This document shows, one piece after another, positions 19,445 through 27,960 of a stretch of 64,000 bases of DNA. Position numbers and translations under genes: made by a program. The DNA is taken from NCBI RefSeq assembly GCF_014640615.1, contig NZ_BMHH01000005.1:62001-126000 (forward strand), read 5' to 3'. Below the pieces are notes generated by a model. The model did no database searches. It was not told the origin of the DNA and worked only from the letters and a program-made list of their open reading frames with translations. Positions within the stretch are counted from its first letter, which is position 1. Each line of letters begins with the position of its first letter. Source of the DNA: Paramesorhizobium endophyticum. Its GTDB lineage: Bacteria; Pseudomonadota; Alphaproteobacteria; Rhizobiales; Rhizobiaceae.

Positions 19445-19948
19445 TTACTTACACTTCTGGATCGCCGCCAACGCCGCCGAGATGCCCTTCAGCGAATAGG
19501 TGTAGCTGGTATTGGTGCCGCGCTTGGAGACGGCCTTGACGGTCATGTCCGAGCCGCCGCGCATGGCCGCGATCAGTTGCGGCTCCTCGGCGGCGTTTTC
19601 CATCCAGCCGGATTTGCCGTTGACGAACATGGTGAAGCTGCGGCTGCCGACAGTCACCGTCACCTTGGCATCCGGCTTCAGTTCGTAACCGGCCATGAAT
19701 TGCGGTTCGAAGGAGACGTTCTGGCCGGGCTTCTGGCTGACGAGGAAGAAATTATCGCCGTGGTCCACGCTGGCGGGCGTCTTCTGGGTCGGCACGGACA
19801 GGACATAGCAGACCTTGCCATTGGCCGACTGGTAGCTGTAGGCGCCCCAAGCGTTGAACTGGCTGATCTGGCTCGGGGTCTGGGCGAGTGCCGTGCCCGC
19901 CATCCCCATCATGAACACAGAAGCCGCGACGATCGATTTTCCAAGCAT
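19445..19948 (-). CDS. Invasion-associated locus B (IalB) family protein
   Basis: A 167-residue secreted protein with a signal peptide cleaved after about residue 22. The body matches the IalB family: WGAYSYQSANGKVCYVLS near the start, FEPQFMAGYELKPDA in the centre and a C-terminal helix ending in cysteine. Bartonella IalB is linked to erythrocyte invasion, but relatives are widespread in harmless Rhizobiales, so no virulence role is implied. It has its own terminator and an AT-rich upstream region. Confidence 0.88.
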   Translation of the reverse strand: MLGKSIVAASVFMMGMAGTALAQTPSQISQFNAWGAYSYQSANGKVCYVLSVPTQKTPASVDHGDNFFLVSQKPGQNVSFEPQFMAGYELKPDAKVTVTVGSRSFTMFVNGKSGWMENAAEEPQLIAAMRGGSDMTVKAVSKRGTNTSYTYSLKGISAALAAIQKCK

Positions 19949-20208
19949 GTTCCTACCGGTTCTCTTTCGTTTGCTTCATACCCGAATCCGGGACGGCTGC
20001 CGCTATCCGCGCCTTCCCATTCAAATTCCCGATTAATTTGACTTAATCTGGGTTACGAAACGGTGAAGTTTTGCGGACGCGCCACGCTTTTCTCACACGA
20101 AAAAGCTTTAGAAGCCCCTGAAGCGATTTTGCTCCGGTTAGGTTCTCCAAAAGAAAGCGGCGAGAATGTGTTTCCGTAAAATGCCGGATGTCTATCCCTA
20201 ATGTTTGG

Positions 20209-20583
20209 TTAATCCAGCTTCGTAAGCGCCGCGCGGGCCGCTTCGCGATGGGCCGGCGTGATATGGGAGCGCACGGCGTTCAAGGCCGTCATCAGCACCG
20301 CGATATCGTCCGTGAAGCCGAAGGGCAGCAGAAAATCAGGGATAAAATCGAGCGGCAGCACGAAATAGGCGAGCGCCGCCATAAGGGTCAGACGTACGCG
20401 GCGCGGCGTGTTCCGGTCGAGCGCGCAGTAATATGCCGCCACCACCTCCTCCATGAAGGGAATGTAGCGGGCAGCCTTGCGCACCGTCTTCCAGAAAGCC
20501 TTGCGCACACGGTTCTCCCGCTCGCGCTGCTTTTCCTCGCTGCCGGGCTCCAGAATCTCGCCTATCTTGACCTTGTCCATCAT
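20209..20583 (-). CDS. DUF1232 (YkvA-like) membrane protein
   Basis: A protein of about 124 residues. The hallmark of DUF1232 is plain: a hydrophobic segment reading LAYFVLPLDFIPDFLLPFGFTDD. The N-terminal half is charged and helical. Function is unknown. The start is uncertain: ATG at 20583 lies six bases after GGAG and is preferred; ATGs at 20589 and 20610 are in frame upstream. Confidence 0.85.
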   Translation of the reverse strand: MMDKVKIGEILEPGSEEKQRERENRVRKAFWKTVRKAARYIPFMEEVVAAYYCALDRNTPRRVRLTLMAALAYFVLPLDFIPDFLLPFGFTDDIAVLMTALNAVRSHITPAHREAARAALTKLD

Positions 20584-20654
20584 TCTCATCTCCGGATGGA
20601 AGCCGATCAAACATGGGATGCATCGCCGTTACACACAAGAGGATCGTATCCTGC

Positions 20655-20692
20655 AGTTAACAATTTTCTTGACGGCGGCACTGATGTTAACT
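20655..20692. promoter_or_regulatory. Inverted-repeat operator candidate of the RelE/HigA pair
   Basis: AGTTAACA (20655-20662) and TGTTAACT (20685-20692) form a perfect inverted repeat with 30 bases between corresponding half-site positions, around a TTGACG -35-like hexamer (20669-20674) just upstream of the toxin start. It is a plausible autoregulatory site. Confidence 0.5.
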
Positions 20693-20703
20693 AGAGATCA
20701 CAT

Positions 20704-20991
20704 ATGATCGAAGTTCGCCAGACCGCCGAATTCCTCGAATGGCTTCGCGCCCTGCGAGATAACCGCGCCCGCGAACGGATTTCGCAACGTCTCGTTCGTA
20801 TGCAAGCGGGCCTGCTGGGCGATGTGAAGTTCTTCGACGGCATTGGCGAAATGCGCATTGATCACGGCCCCGGTTACCGCGTCTACTTCGTCAAGCGGGG
20901 CAATGTGCTTATCATCCTTCTGTGCGGCGGTGATAAATCCACACAGAAGCACGATATTAAACGCGCCATCGAAATGGCGAAGGAGGTCTGA
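20704..20991 (+). CDS. RelE/ParE-type (Gp49-like) toxin of a type II pair
   Basis: A 95-residue basic protein with the RelE/HigB-like core: AEFLEWLRALRDNRARERISQRL, then GIGEMRIDHGPGYRVYFVKRG and a C-terminal LLCGGDKSTQKHDIKRA. Members cleave mRNA at the ribosome or act on gyrase; which applies here is unknown. The toxin gene comes first, as in higBA operons, and its TGA directly abuts the antitoxin ATG. Confidence 0.9.
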   Translation: MIEVRQTAEFLEWLRALRDNRARERISQRLVRMQAGLLGDVKFFDGIGEMRIDHGPGYRVYFVKRGNVLIILLCGGDKSTQKHDIKRAIEMAKEV

Positions 20992-21288
20992 ATGGCTATC
21001 GAAACCATTCCATTCGATGCTTCCGAATTCCTCGGAAGCCGTGAAGCCCAGATCGAGCTGATTGCCGATGCGTTCGGATCCGGCGACGCCGCCTATATCA
21101 CTCACGCGCTTGGTGTTGTGGCCAAGGCCCGCGGCATGACGACCGTGGCGAAGGATGCCGGCGTCACCCGCGAGGCGCTCTACAAGGCCTTGAGCGAAAA
21201 AGGCGACCCGAAGCTCTCAACCCTCCTTGGCGTGACCAAAGCCCTCGGCATTCATCTGACGGTTCAGCCAGACAAAGATGCTGCCTGA
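20992..21288 (+). CDS. HigA-like addiction module antidote
   Basis: A 98-residue protein. A helix-turn-helix of the XRE type occupies about 45-90 (MTTVAKDAGVTREALYKAL), and the N-terminal 30 residues, rich in acidic and hydrophobic residues, probably wrap the toxin. The sequence fits the addiction-module antidote family (TIGR02684 type). It starts immediately after the toxin stop, with GGAGG upstream, so the two are coexpressed. Confidence 0.9.
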   Translation: MAIETIPFDASEFLGSREAQIELIADAFGSGDAAYITHALGVVAKARGMTTVAKDAGVTREALYKALSEKGDPKLSTLLGVTKALGIHLTVQPDKDAA

Positions 21289-21870
21289 TCAGAACGTCCT
21301 TTGCGCGTCCAGATAGCGCGGGGAGGACTGGCGGCGCGATTGCAGCGGCCATGCCTCCTCAACGACATACGGACCCCCGCCGACCGAATCGCGCGAGGAC
21401 ATCAGCACGAAGCGCCCGACCCGGAACGGCACGGTGGCGAAATTGCCGCGCGAGGAGAGATAGCGCGCCACATCCTCGTCGCGGACGTTTTTCAGCCGGG
21501 CGAGCGTGACATGCGGCGTGAACTTGCGCGGATCGGCTGGGAGCCCCAGCCGCTGGCAGATACGCTCGATCTCCGCCTGCAGGGCAAAGAGATCGGGCGA
21601 CGGTGCAACGCCCGCATAGACGCTGTGCGGCTTTTTCGAGCCGAACGCGCCGACGCCGGAAAGGCTCAACATGAATTCCGGACGGCGGATGCGGTCGAGC
21701 GCGTTGGCGACCTCGTCGGCCACATGGCCTTCAATGTCACCCAGGAAGCGCAAGGTGATGTGGTAGTTCTCGACATCGATCCAGCGAGCGCCGATAAGGC
21801 CGCCTCGTAACAGCGAGAGCGAAAGCGCGGCGTCACGCGGAATTTCGAGGGCAGTGAAAAGACGCGGCAT
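21289..21870 (-). CDS. thpR: RNA 2',3'-cyclic phosphodiesterase (2H family)
   Basis: A 193-residue cytoplasmic protein with both catalytic HxTx motifs of the 2H phosphoesterase superfamily: HITLRFLGD in the first half and HVTLARL in the second. ThpR/LigT enzymes open 2',3'-cyclic phosphates on RNA; the natural substrate is unsettled. Its stop abuts the stop of the convergent antitoxin gene with no gap. It has no cotranscribed partner. Confidence 0.92.
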   Translation of the reverse strand: MPRLFTALEIPRDAALSLSLLRGGLIGARWIDVENYHITLRFLGDIEGHVADEVANALDRIRRPEFMLSLSGVGAFGSKKPHSVYAGVAPSPDLFALQAEIERICQRLGLPADPRKFTPHVTLARLKNVRDEDVARYLSSRGNFATVPFRVGRFVLMSSRDSVGGGPYVVEEAWPLQSRRQSSPRYLDAQRTF

Positions 21871-21972
21871 GGCATCCTCCTCGAATCGTTCTACCCCTCT
21901 ACCGAAACACCGAATGGAGGCAAGAGCAAGCCGTTTATTCCAGCGCGTACCGGCAGGGTGAACAAGCGATGC

Positions 21973-22659
21973 TCAGTTTTCCTGCGATTTGAATTCTTTC
22001 AGCACCTTCTCCATGACGGGTAGAAAGCCCTCGACCATGCGCGTCACGCCTTGCGCGTTGGGATGCATTCCATCATCAAGCACCATGGTCTTTTGCGCCG
22101 CGACGCCATCAAGAAAGAAAGGATAGAATGGCAGGACGTATTTATCCGCCAAAGCGGGATAGATGGCGTTGAATCGCTCGTCATAGGCCTTGCCCATATT
22201 GGGCGGGGCGAGCATTCCGGCGAGAACGATGGTGATGCCGCGCGATTTCAAGCGCGTGATCATGGTCTTGAGATTTTTAGCCGCTATATCAGGCGATATA
22301 CCGCGGAGCGCATCATTCGCGCCGAGTTCCAGAATGACAATGTCCGTGCCATCGGGAATGGACCAGTCGAGCCGGGCGAGACCGCCGGCCGTGGTGTCGC
22401 CGGATACGCCGGCATTCTCGATCGCCACATCGTAGCCCGCCTTCTTCAAGGCCTCTTCCAGCCGGGCGGGGAAGGCATCCTGCGGCGGCAGTTGATAGCC
22501 GGCCATGAGGCTATCACCGAAGCCGATGATGCGGATGGGCTTGCCGGCTTTCGCGGCGCTCGTCTGAGCCTCAGCCATCGGCACGAGGATAATGCTGAAA
22601 AGGACGAACGATGCGGCCATTATGCCGGCAATAAATGCGTGTACTGGTTTGAATCTCAT
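21973..22659 (-). CDS. tesA: Periplasmic SGNH-hydrolase, TesA-type arylesterase
   Basis: A 228-residue protein with a signal peptide (about 1-31) followed by the SGNH blocks: GDSLMAGY with the serine nucleophile, GVSGDTTAGG, GANDALRG and the C-terminal DGMHPN with the Asp-His pair. These match thioesterase I/arylesterase. The divergent neighbour is a YbbA/YbbP-like ABC system, the same grouping as tesA-ybbA-ybbP in E. coli. The start at 22659 gives a clean signal peptide; an ATG at 22692 is possible. Confidence 0.9.
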   Translation of the reverse strand: MRFKPVHAFIAGIMAASFVLFSIILVPMAEAQTSAAKAGKPIRIIGFGDSLMAGYQLPPQDAFPARLEEALKKAGYDVAIENAGVSGDTTAGGLARLDWSIPDGTDIVILELGANDALRGISPDIAAKNLKTMITRLKSRGITIVLAGMLAPPNMGKAYDERFNAIYPALADKYVLPFYPFFLDGVAAQKTMVLDDGMHPNAQGVTRMVEGFLPVMEKVLKEFKSQEN

Positions 22660-22738
22660 CGGCGGCAACCCATATCCAAATTCCTTCCTCATGCGACATC
22701 CCGCATGACAGTTCCGAACATATAGGAAAGACTTGCCC

Positions 22739-23458
22739 GTGACAGAACCCGTGATCGCTCTCGACAATGTGCATTTGACCCTGGGGAGCGGCGCTTCGAC
22801 GGTCCATGTTCTCAAAGGCGTGTCGCTGACAATCGAGGCGGGGGAATCAGTGGGCATTGTCGGTCCATCCGGCTCGGGCAAATCGACGCTGCTGATGGTG
22901 TTGGCGGGGCTGGAGCGGATCGATAGCGGCACGGTGTCGATAGCCGGCGCGCGGCTCGACAGCATGAACGAGGACGAGGCAGCGGCCTTTCGCGGGCGCA
23001 ATGTCGGCATCGTCTTCCAGTCCTTCCACCTGATCCCCAACATGACGGCGCTCGAAAACGCCGCGGTGCCGCTGGAGCTGGCGGCCCATGCGGATGCTTT
23101 CGACATCGCGGCGCGGGAGCTGAAGGCCGTCGGGCTTGAGCATCGCATGTCGCATTATCCGGGCGAACTTTCGGGCGGTGAACAGCAGCGCGTGGCGATT
23201 GCGCGAGCGCTCGCGCCTTCGCCCAAGATTCTCATCGCCGACGAACCCACCGGCAATCTCGACGCGGCCACAGGCACGAAAATCGCCGATCTTCTCTTCC
23301 AGGCGCAACGCGAGCAGGGCTTGACGCTGGTGCTCGTCACACACGATCCGGCGCTTGCCGCGCGCTGCGACCGCGAAATCCACATTCGCTCCGGGCAGAT
23401 CGAACCTGACAGCGCTGGCGAAACCGCCCCGCAGCGTATCGTGGCGGCCAGCCGATGA
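22739..23458 (+). CDS. YbbA-like ABC transporter ATP-binding protein
   Basis: A 239-residue LolD/MacB-type ATPase: Walker A GPSGSGKST, Q-loop VFQSFHLIPNMTA, signature LSGGEQQRVA, Walker B ILIADEPTGNLD and H-loop THD. Members work with FtsX-like permeases to move lipids or peptides or to drive mechanotransmission. GTG at 22739 is preferred, with AGGAAAG upstream; TTG at 22733 is in frame. Its TGA overlaps the permease ATG (ATGA). Confidence 0.92.
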   Translation: MTEPVIALDNVHLTLGSGASTVHVLKGVSLTIEAGESVGIVGPSGSGKSTLLMVLAGLERIDSGTVSIAGARLDSMNEDEAAAFRGRNVGIVFQSFHLIPNMTALENAAVPLELAAHADAFDIAARELKAVGLEHRMSHYPGELSGGEQQRVAIARALAPSPKILIADEPTGNLDAATGTKIADLLFQAQREQGLTLVLVTHDPALAARCDREIHIRSGQIEPDSAGETAPQRIVAASR

Positions 23459-26052
23459 GCGCGCTTCCTTCTCCCATTTCCACACGTCCAGACGGAAAAC
23501 CGCTTCACACTTTTCCTGGACTTGCTCTGGCCCTCCGCTTCGCTCTGCGCGAAATGCGCGGCGGGCTTTCCGGCTTCTATATCTTCCTCGCCTGCATCGC
23601 GCTCGGTGTCGCGGCCATCGGCGGCGTCAATTCCGTGGCGCAAGCGATAAGCGGGGCCATTGCAACACAAGGCCAATCGATCCTCGGCGGCGACATGCGG
23701 TTCGAACTGAACCAGCGCGAGGTATCGCCAGAGGAGCGCGCCTTCCTCACCTCGCACGGGCGGCTCGCCGACAGCGCATCCATGCGCTCGATGGCGCGGC
23801 TTCCCGATGGCTCGGACCAGTCGCTGGTGGAGGTCAAGGCGGTGGATGGGGCCTATCCGCTGTTCGGCACGTTCAAGACCGAACCGGCGCTGCCGCATGA
23901 CGCGCTTTTCGGCGCGAAGAACGGTGTCTATGGCGCTGCCACGACGCAGCTTCTGCTCGACCGGCTGGGGCTGAAGCTCGGCGACCGCGTGGAATTGGGA
24001 CAAGCGACGTTCGAACTGCGCGGCATCATCACGGACGAGCCGGACATGCTTTCGGATGGCTTCGGCTTTGCGCCGCGCTTCATGGTTTCGCTCGACGGAC
24101 TCAGGGCATCCGGCCTCATCCAGCCCGGCAGCCTTGTCGAGCATGTCTACAAGATCGCCCTGCCCGCTGGGGCGACCGATGCGGACATTCGAGCCATCGA
24201 GACGCAGGCGCAACAGAAATTCCCGGAAGCGGGGTGGAGCATCCGCACCCGCAGCAATGCCTCCCCTGCCCTTTCCGCCAATATCGAGCGCTTCTCGCAG
24301 TTCCTGACGCTGGTGGGGCTCACGGCGCTGATTGTCGGCGGCGTGGGCGTCGCCAACGCCGTGCGCGCCTATCTCGACGGCAAGCGCGGCGTCATCGCCA
24401 CGTTCAAATCGCTGGGCGCGCCCGCCAATTTCGTGCTTACCGTTTACCTCACGCAGATCCTCATCATCGCGCTTATCGGCATCGCCATCGGCCTCGTGAT
24501 GGCCATCGCCGCGCCCTATGCGGCAGCGGCGGCGCTTTCCTCCGTTCTGCCGGTGGCGAGCGCGGCAGGCATTTATCCCGGCGCTTTGGCCATGGCGACG
24601 GTCTTTGGCGTAGTGACAACCCTTGCCTTCGCCATCCTGCCACTAGGGCGCGCCCGCGACATTCCCGCGACCGCGCTTTTCCGCGAGCAGGGCTTCGACC
24701 AGCGCGGCTGGCCGCGGGCGGTCTATCTCATCGCGGCGGCAGGGCTGATCCTGCTGCTTGCGGGGCTTGCCATCCACTTCGCCTATGACCGAAGGATCGC
24801 CACGATCTTCATCGTCTCCACGGCCCTGGCCTTTCTGGTGCTGCGGGCGGTCGCGACGGGCGTGCAATGGCTGGCGCGGCGCGCGCCGCGTGTGCGCTCC
24901 ACGGCGCTCAGGCTCGCCATCGGCAACATCCACCGCCCCGGCGCGCTGACGCCCTCGGTAATACTGTCGCTCGGCCTCGGGCTGACGCTACTGGTGGCGC
25001 TGACGCTCATCGATGGCAATCTGCGCCGGCAGATTTCGGAGAGCATCCCGGAGCACGCGCCCAATTTCTTCTTCGTGGATATACAAAGCGCGGAGATCGA
25101 TAATTTCAGAAAGCTGCTGCAGGAGGCGGCGCCTGGCAGCAAGATCGTCAGCGCGCCGATGCTGCGCGGGCGCATCGTGGCGCTCAACGGCACCGATGTC
25201 TCCAAGCTCACCATTCCGCCGGAGGGTGCATGGGTGCTGCGGGGCGACAGGGGCATCACCTATGCGCAGAATATTCCCGAGAACTCGACGCTGAGCGAAG
25301 GGCAATGGTGGCCTAAGGATTATTCCGGCGAGCCGCTCGTCTCCTTCTCCGCCCAGGAAGCGAAGGAGCTGGGCCTCAAGCTCGGCGATACCGTGACCGT
25401 CAATGTGCTCGGGCGCAACATCACGGCGAAAATCGCCAGTTTCCGGCAGGTGCAATGGGAATCGCTGGCGATCAATTTCGTCATGGTGTTCTCGCCCAAC
25501 AGCTTCGCGGGCGCGCCTCATGCATGGCTGGCGACCCTGACGGAGCCCAGCGCCTCGCCGGAGCGCGAGGCGGAGGTTCTGCGCACCGTGACGCGCGCCT
25601 TTCCCGCCGTCACCTCGGTGCGTGTCAAGGACGCCATCGATGTCGCCAATGATCTGGTGGGCCAGCTTGCAACCGCCATCCGCGCGGCGGCGGCCGTGGC
25701 GCTCGGCGCGTCGGTGCTGGTGCTTGGCGGGGCGCTCGCTGCGGGCAACCGGGCGCGCATTCATGACGCGGTGGTGCTGAAGACGCTGGGAGCCACGCGG
25801 CGGACGTTGATCAAGGCGTTTTCGCTGGAATATCTGATGCTGGGGCTGGCGACGGCGGTCTTCGCGCTCATCGCGGGCGGCGTCGCCGGATGGTATGTGG
25901 TGGCGCGCGTCATGCAATTGCAGGCGCGGTTCCTGCCCGATGTGGCGCTGATGACGGTGGCGGTGGCGCTGGTGCTTACGGTCGGCTTCGGCCTGCTCGG
26001 CACATGGCGGGTTCTGGGCCATAAGGCGGCTTCGGTGCTGCGAAACCCGTGA
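23455..26052 (+). CDS. YbbP-like FtsX/MacB-type ABC permease
   Basis: An 865-residue inner-membrane protein with two FtsX domains and a third central group of helices: one transmembrane helix near 40-60, a large periplasmic domain, helices around 275-480, a second periplasmic domain, and C-terminal helices at about 740-860. The first 24 residues are unusual: residues 11-23 are encoded by a palindromic repeat (23486-23523) that also occurs between genes elsewhere in this window. It is cotranscribed with the ATPase; the substrate is unknown. Confidence 0.93.
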   Translation: MSALPSPISTRPDGKPLHTFPGLALALRFALREMRGGLSGFYIFLACIALGVAAIGGVNSVAQAISGAIATQGQSILGGDMRFELNQREVSPEERAFLTSHGRLADSASMRSMARLPDGSDQSLVEVKAVDGAYPLFGTFKTEPALPHDALFGAKNGVYGAATTQLLLDRLGLKLGDRVELGQATFELRGIITDEPDMLSDGFGFAPRFMVSLDGLRASGLIQPGSLVEHVYKIALPAGATDADIRAIETQAQQKFPEAGWSIRTRSNASPALSANIERFSQFLTLVGLTALIVGGVGVANAVRAYLDGKRGVIATFKSLGAPANFVLTVYLTQILIIALIGIAIGLVMAIAAPYAAAAALSSVLPVASAAGIYPGALAMATVFGVVTTLAFAILPLGRARDIPATALFREQGFDQRGWPRAVYLIAAAGLILLLAGLAIHFAYDRRIATIFIVSTALAFLVLRAVATGVQWLARRAPRVRSTALRLAIGNIHRPGALTPSVILSLGLGLTLLVALTLIDGNLRRQISESIPEHAPNFFFVDIQSAEIDNFRKLLQEAAPGSKIVSAPMLRGRIVALNGTDVSKLTIPPEGAWVLRGDRGITYAQNIPENSTLSEGQWWPKDYSGEPLVSFSAQEAKELGLKLGDTVTVNVLGRNITAKIASFRQVQWESLAINFVMVFSPNSFAGAPHAWLATLTEPSASPEREAEVLRTVTRAFPAVTSVRVKDAIDVANDLVGQLATAIRAAAAVALGASVLVLGGALAAGNRARIHDAVVLKTLGATRRTLIKAFSLEYLMLGLATAVFALIAGGVAGWYVVARVMQLQARFLPDVALMTVAVALVLTVGFGLLGTWRVLGHKAASVLRNP
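23486..23523. repeat. AAGTCC-type palindromic element inside the permease gene
   Basis: GTCCAGACGGAAAA and TTTTCCTGGACTT arms around CCGCTTCACAC. The copy at 56306-56347 is almost the same in reverse orientation and lies between genes. Here the element is in frame and encodes RPDGKPLHTFPGL. Confidence 0.82.
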
Positions 26053-26242
26053 TGAAGACGCAAATCATGCCTGCGAATCAGTACAAAACGGTCTTTTTTA
26101 ACCGCATGATCGCGTCCCAGACGCGGGGCACTTGTGAAAAAGGGTAACAATCCCCATAATCTTGGGCAGGCATGCTGTCGTCCCGGCAGCGGCGCCTGGG
26201 GAGCGCCCCCGACACCGGACGGGACAACGCAAGAGGAAAACC

Positions 26243-26977
26243 ATGGTTGACTATCGAAACATGCAAGCCAGAAGCCCGGCTGGCGTCCGTGTAGACGCTG
26301 GCATAGACCAGGGTCTTCGCAGCTATATGCTGGGCGTCTACAACATGATGGCCCTGGGCCTCGCCCTCACCGGCGTCGCGGCTCTCGGCACGTCGGTCCT
26401 CGCCCAGTCGAACCCGGCCTTCGCCCAGCTTCTTTACGCCAGCCCGTTGCGCTGGGTGATCATGCTGGCTCCGCTGGTTGCCGTGTTCTTCCTGAGCTTC
26501 CGCATCGAGAATTTGAGCGTCGGCGCGGCGCGGGCGACCTTCTGGGTCTATGCAGCCCTGGTCGGCCTGTCGCTTTCGTCGATCTTTCTGGTCTTCACCG
26601 GCCAGAGCATCGTGCGGACGTTCTTCGTGACCGCCGCCTCCTTCGGCGCGCTGTCGCTCTACGGCTATACGACCAAGCGCGATCTTTCCGCTATGGGCTC
26701 GTTCCTGATGATGGGCGTCTTCGGCCTCATCCTCGCTTCCATCGTGAACATCTTCCTCGGTTCGACCGCGCTGCAATTCGCCGTTTCCGTCCTTGGCGTC
26801 CTCATCTTCGCCGGGCTGACGGCCTATGACACGCAGTCGATCAAGGAGATGTATTTCGAGGGCGACTCGTCCGATACGATGGGCCGCAAGATCGTGATGG
26901 GCGCACTGAGGCTCTATCTCGACTTCATCAACATGTTCATGTTCCTGCTGCAGTTCATGGGCAACAACCGGAACTGA
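26243..26977 (+). CDS. Bax inhibitor-1 / YccA family membrane protein
   Basis: A 244-residue inner-membrane protein with seven predicted helices after a hydrophilic N-terminus of about 30 residues. The family pattern is clear: YMLGVYNMMALGLALTG in helix 1 and the AYDTQSIKEMYF segment before the last helix, with its conserved aspartate. E. coli relatives interact with FtsH or act as ion-leak channels; the role here is unknown. The start at 26243 has AAGAGGAAAACC upstream, and a terminator follows. Confidence 0.93.
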   Translation: MVDYRNMQARSPAGVRVDAGIDQGLRSYMLGVYNMMALGLALTGVAALGTSVLAQSNPAFAQLLYASPLRWVIMLAPLVAVFFLSFRIENLSVGAARATFWVYAALVGLSLSSIFLVFTGQSIVRTFFVTAASFGALSLYGYTTKRDLSAMGSFLMMGVFGLILASIVNIFLGSTALQFAVSVLGVLIFAGLTAYDTQSIKEMYFEGDSSDTMGRKIVMGALRLYLDFINMFMFLLQFMGNNRN

Positions 26978-26998
26978 TCCTGGGAACAGTGATCGAAG

Positions 26999-27026
26999 AA
27001 AGGGCGGCGGAAACGCTGCCCTTTTT
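26999..27026 (+). terminator. Rho-independent terminator after the Bax-inhibitor-like gene
   Basis: Stem AAGGGCGGC/GCTGCCCTT with a GGAAAC-type loop followed by TTTTTG, about 22 bases past the stop. Confidence 0.85.
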
Positions 27027-27047
27027 GTTTTCAGGGGAATGTACCCA

Positions 27048-27193
27048 TCCCTCCCCCTTGCGGGGAGGGTGGCCCGAAGGGTCGGGTGGGGGTGGTGACG
27101 TTTGCGCTTGCTTCGAAAACCGTAGCGCAAGCGTAGCCACCCCCATCCGTCTGCTCCGCAGACACCTTCCCCGCAAGGGGGAAGGAGGGCGCT
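27048..27193. repeat. GC-rich palindromic repeat next to the DUF2794 gene
   Basis: Starts with CCTCCCCCTTGCGGGGAGG and ends with CCTTCCCCGCAAGGGGGAAGG followed by AGGGCGCT. The centre carries GCGCTTGCTTCGAAAACCG and a CGTAGCGCAAGC partner. Its right end touches the stop codon of the DUF2794 gene. Confidence 0.88.
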
Positions 27194-27566
27194 ATGTTTG
27201 CACCACCCGCAAGCTCTTGTCGAACACGCGCAATACCCGCTCCAGTTCGTGGCCGCGCTTCAGGATGAGCCCGCTGGCGGCGATGACCGACCAGGCGCCC
27301 TGGCGCTGCGCCAGCTTCGGGTTCTTCTCGATGCGGAAAAACGGAACCTCGCTCGCGCGACGAAAGATGGAGAAAACGGCGCGGTCGCTCAAGTGATCGA
27401 TGGCATAGTCGCGCCATTCGCCCGAGGCGACCATCTGGCCGTAAACGCGCAGGATCCTGTCCAGTTCGCGCCGGTTGAACGTCACCGGCTGACTATGCCT
27501 CCGCGCCCTTGCCGCGTCGATGGAAACGGTCGAAGCTTCGCTGTCCGGTCTGTTTCCGCCATCCAT
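27192..27566 (-). CDS. DUF2794 domain protein
   Basis: A 124-residue cytoplasmic protein. The DUF2794 signature is visible at about residues 29-65: FNRRELDRILRVYGQMVASG followed by EWRDYAIDHL. Function is unknown. It is restricted, to my knowledge, to Alphaproteobacteria. The stop codon lies in the last bases of the palindromic repeat at 27048-27193, and a probable 6S RNA gene lies in the region upstream. Confidence 0.88.
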   Translation of the reverse strand: MDGGNRPDSEASTVSIDAARARRHSQPVTFNRRELDRILRVYGQMVASGEWRDYAIDHLSDRAVFSIFRRASEVPFFRIEKNPKLAQRQGAWSVIAASGLILKRGHELERVLRVFDKSLRVVQT

Positions 27567-27728
27567 CGCGTTTTCTCACCCAGGCTCGCATGACAGTTCG
27601 ATGACTGAAAGGTGAAACCTTCGGGCCCGCTTTTCAAGCCAAAACGAAACCTTTCGTTAAAATTAAGCTTCATCTCACGAAACGATACATCCTGTTTCGA
27701 TAGGTTACGGACCGCCACATTTTCGCCT

Positions 27729-27905
27729 TTTGCCGTTCGCATTGCAGCCCGATTATGCCAGCAACATCCCCTCGTTGCCTGAGACGGTTCGGTCTGGACA
27801 TGCCCAACCCCAAGCCCCCCGCCCAATGGGCTGTCCGGACCGAACCAGCAGCATTCAGGATGGTGAAAACCACTCAGCTTTTCACCATCCGCAACGGCAA
27901 CAGCG
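27729..27905 (+). ncRNA. ssrS: Probable 6S RNA
   Basis: The 394-base gap between the DUF2794 and DUF1223 genes has no convincing gene but folds like 6S RNA. A closing stem pairs TGCCGTT (27731-27737) with AACGGCA (27893-27899). A central bubble carries a CATCCCCTC segment and GCCTGAGA. A long apical stem pairs GGTTCGGTCTGGACA with TGTCCGGACCGAACC (27785-27845). On the 3' side of the bubble a small hairpin pairs GGATGGTGAAAA with TTTTCACCATCC. The GTTCGCA and CCCCT..GAG strings recall E. coli 6S RNA. Exact ends are uncertain. Confidence 0.68.
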
Positions 27906-27915
27906 ACGAAGCTTT

Positions 27916-27943
27916 AGGCTGGCAAAGCGCCGGCCTCTTTTTT
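27916..27943 (+). terminator. Terminator downstream of the probable 6S RNA
   Basis: Stem AGGCTGGC/GCCGGCCT with loop AAAGC, running into TCTTTTTT. Plus-strand orientation fits the RNA gene and nothing else on that strand here. Confidence 0.75.
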
Positions 27944-27960
27944 GTCTCGCAACAACCCAT

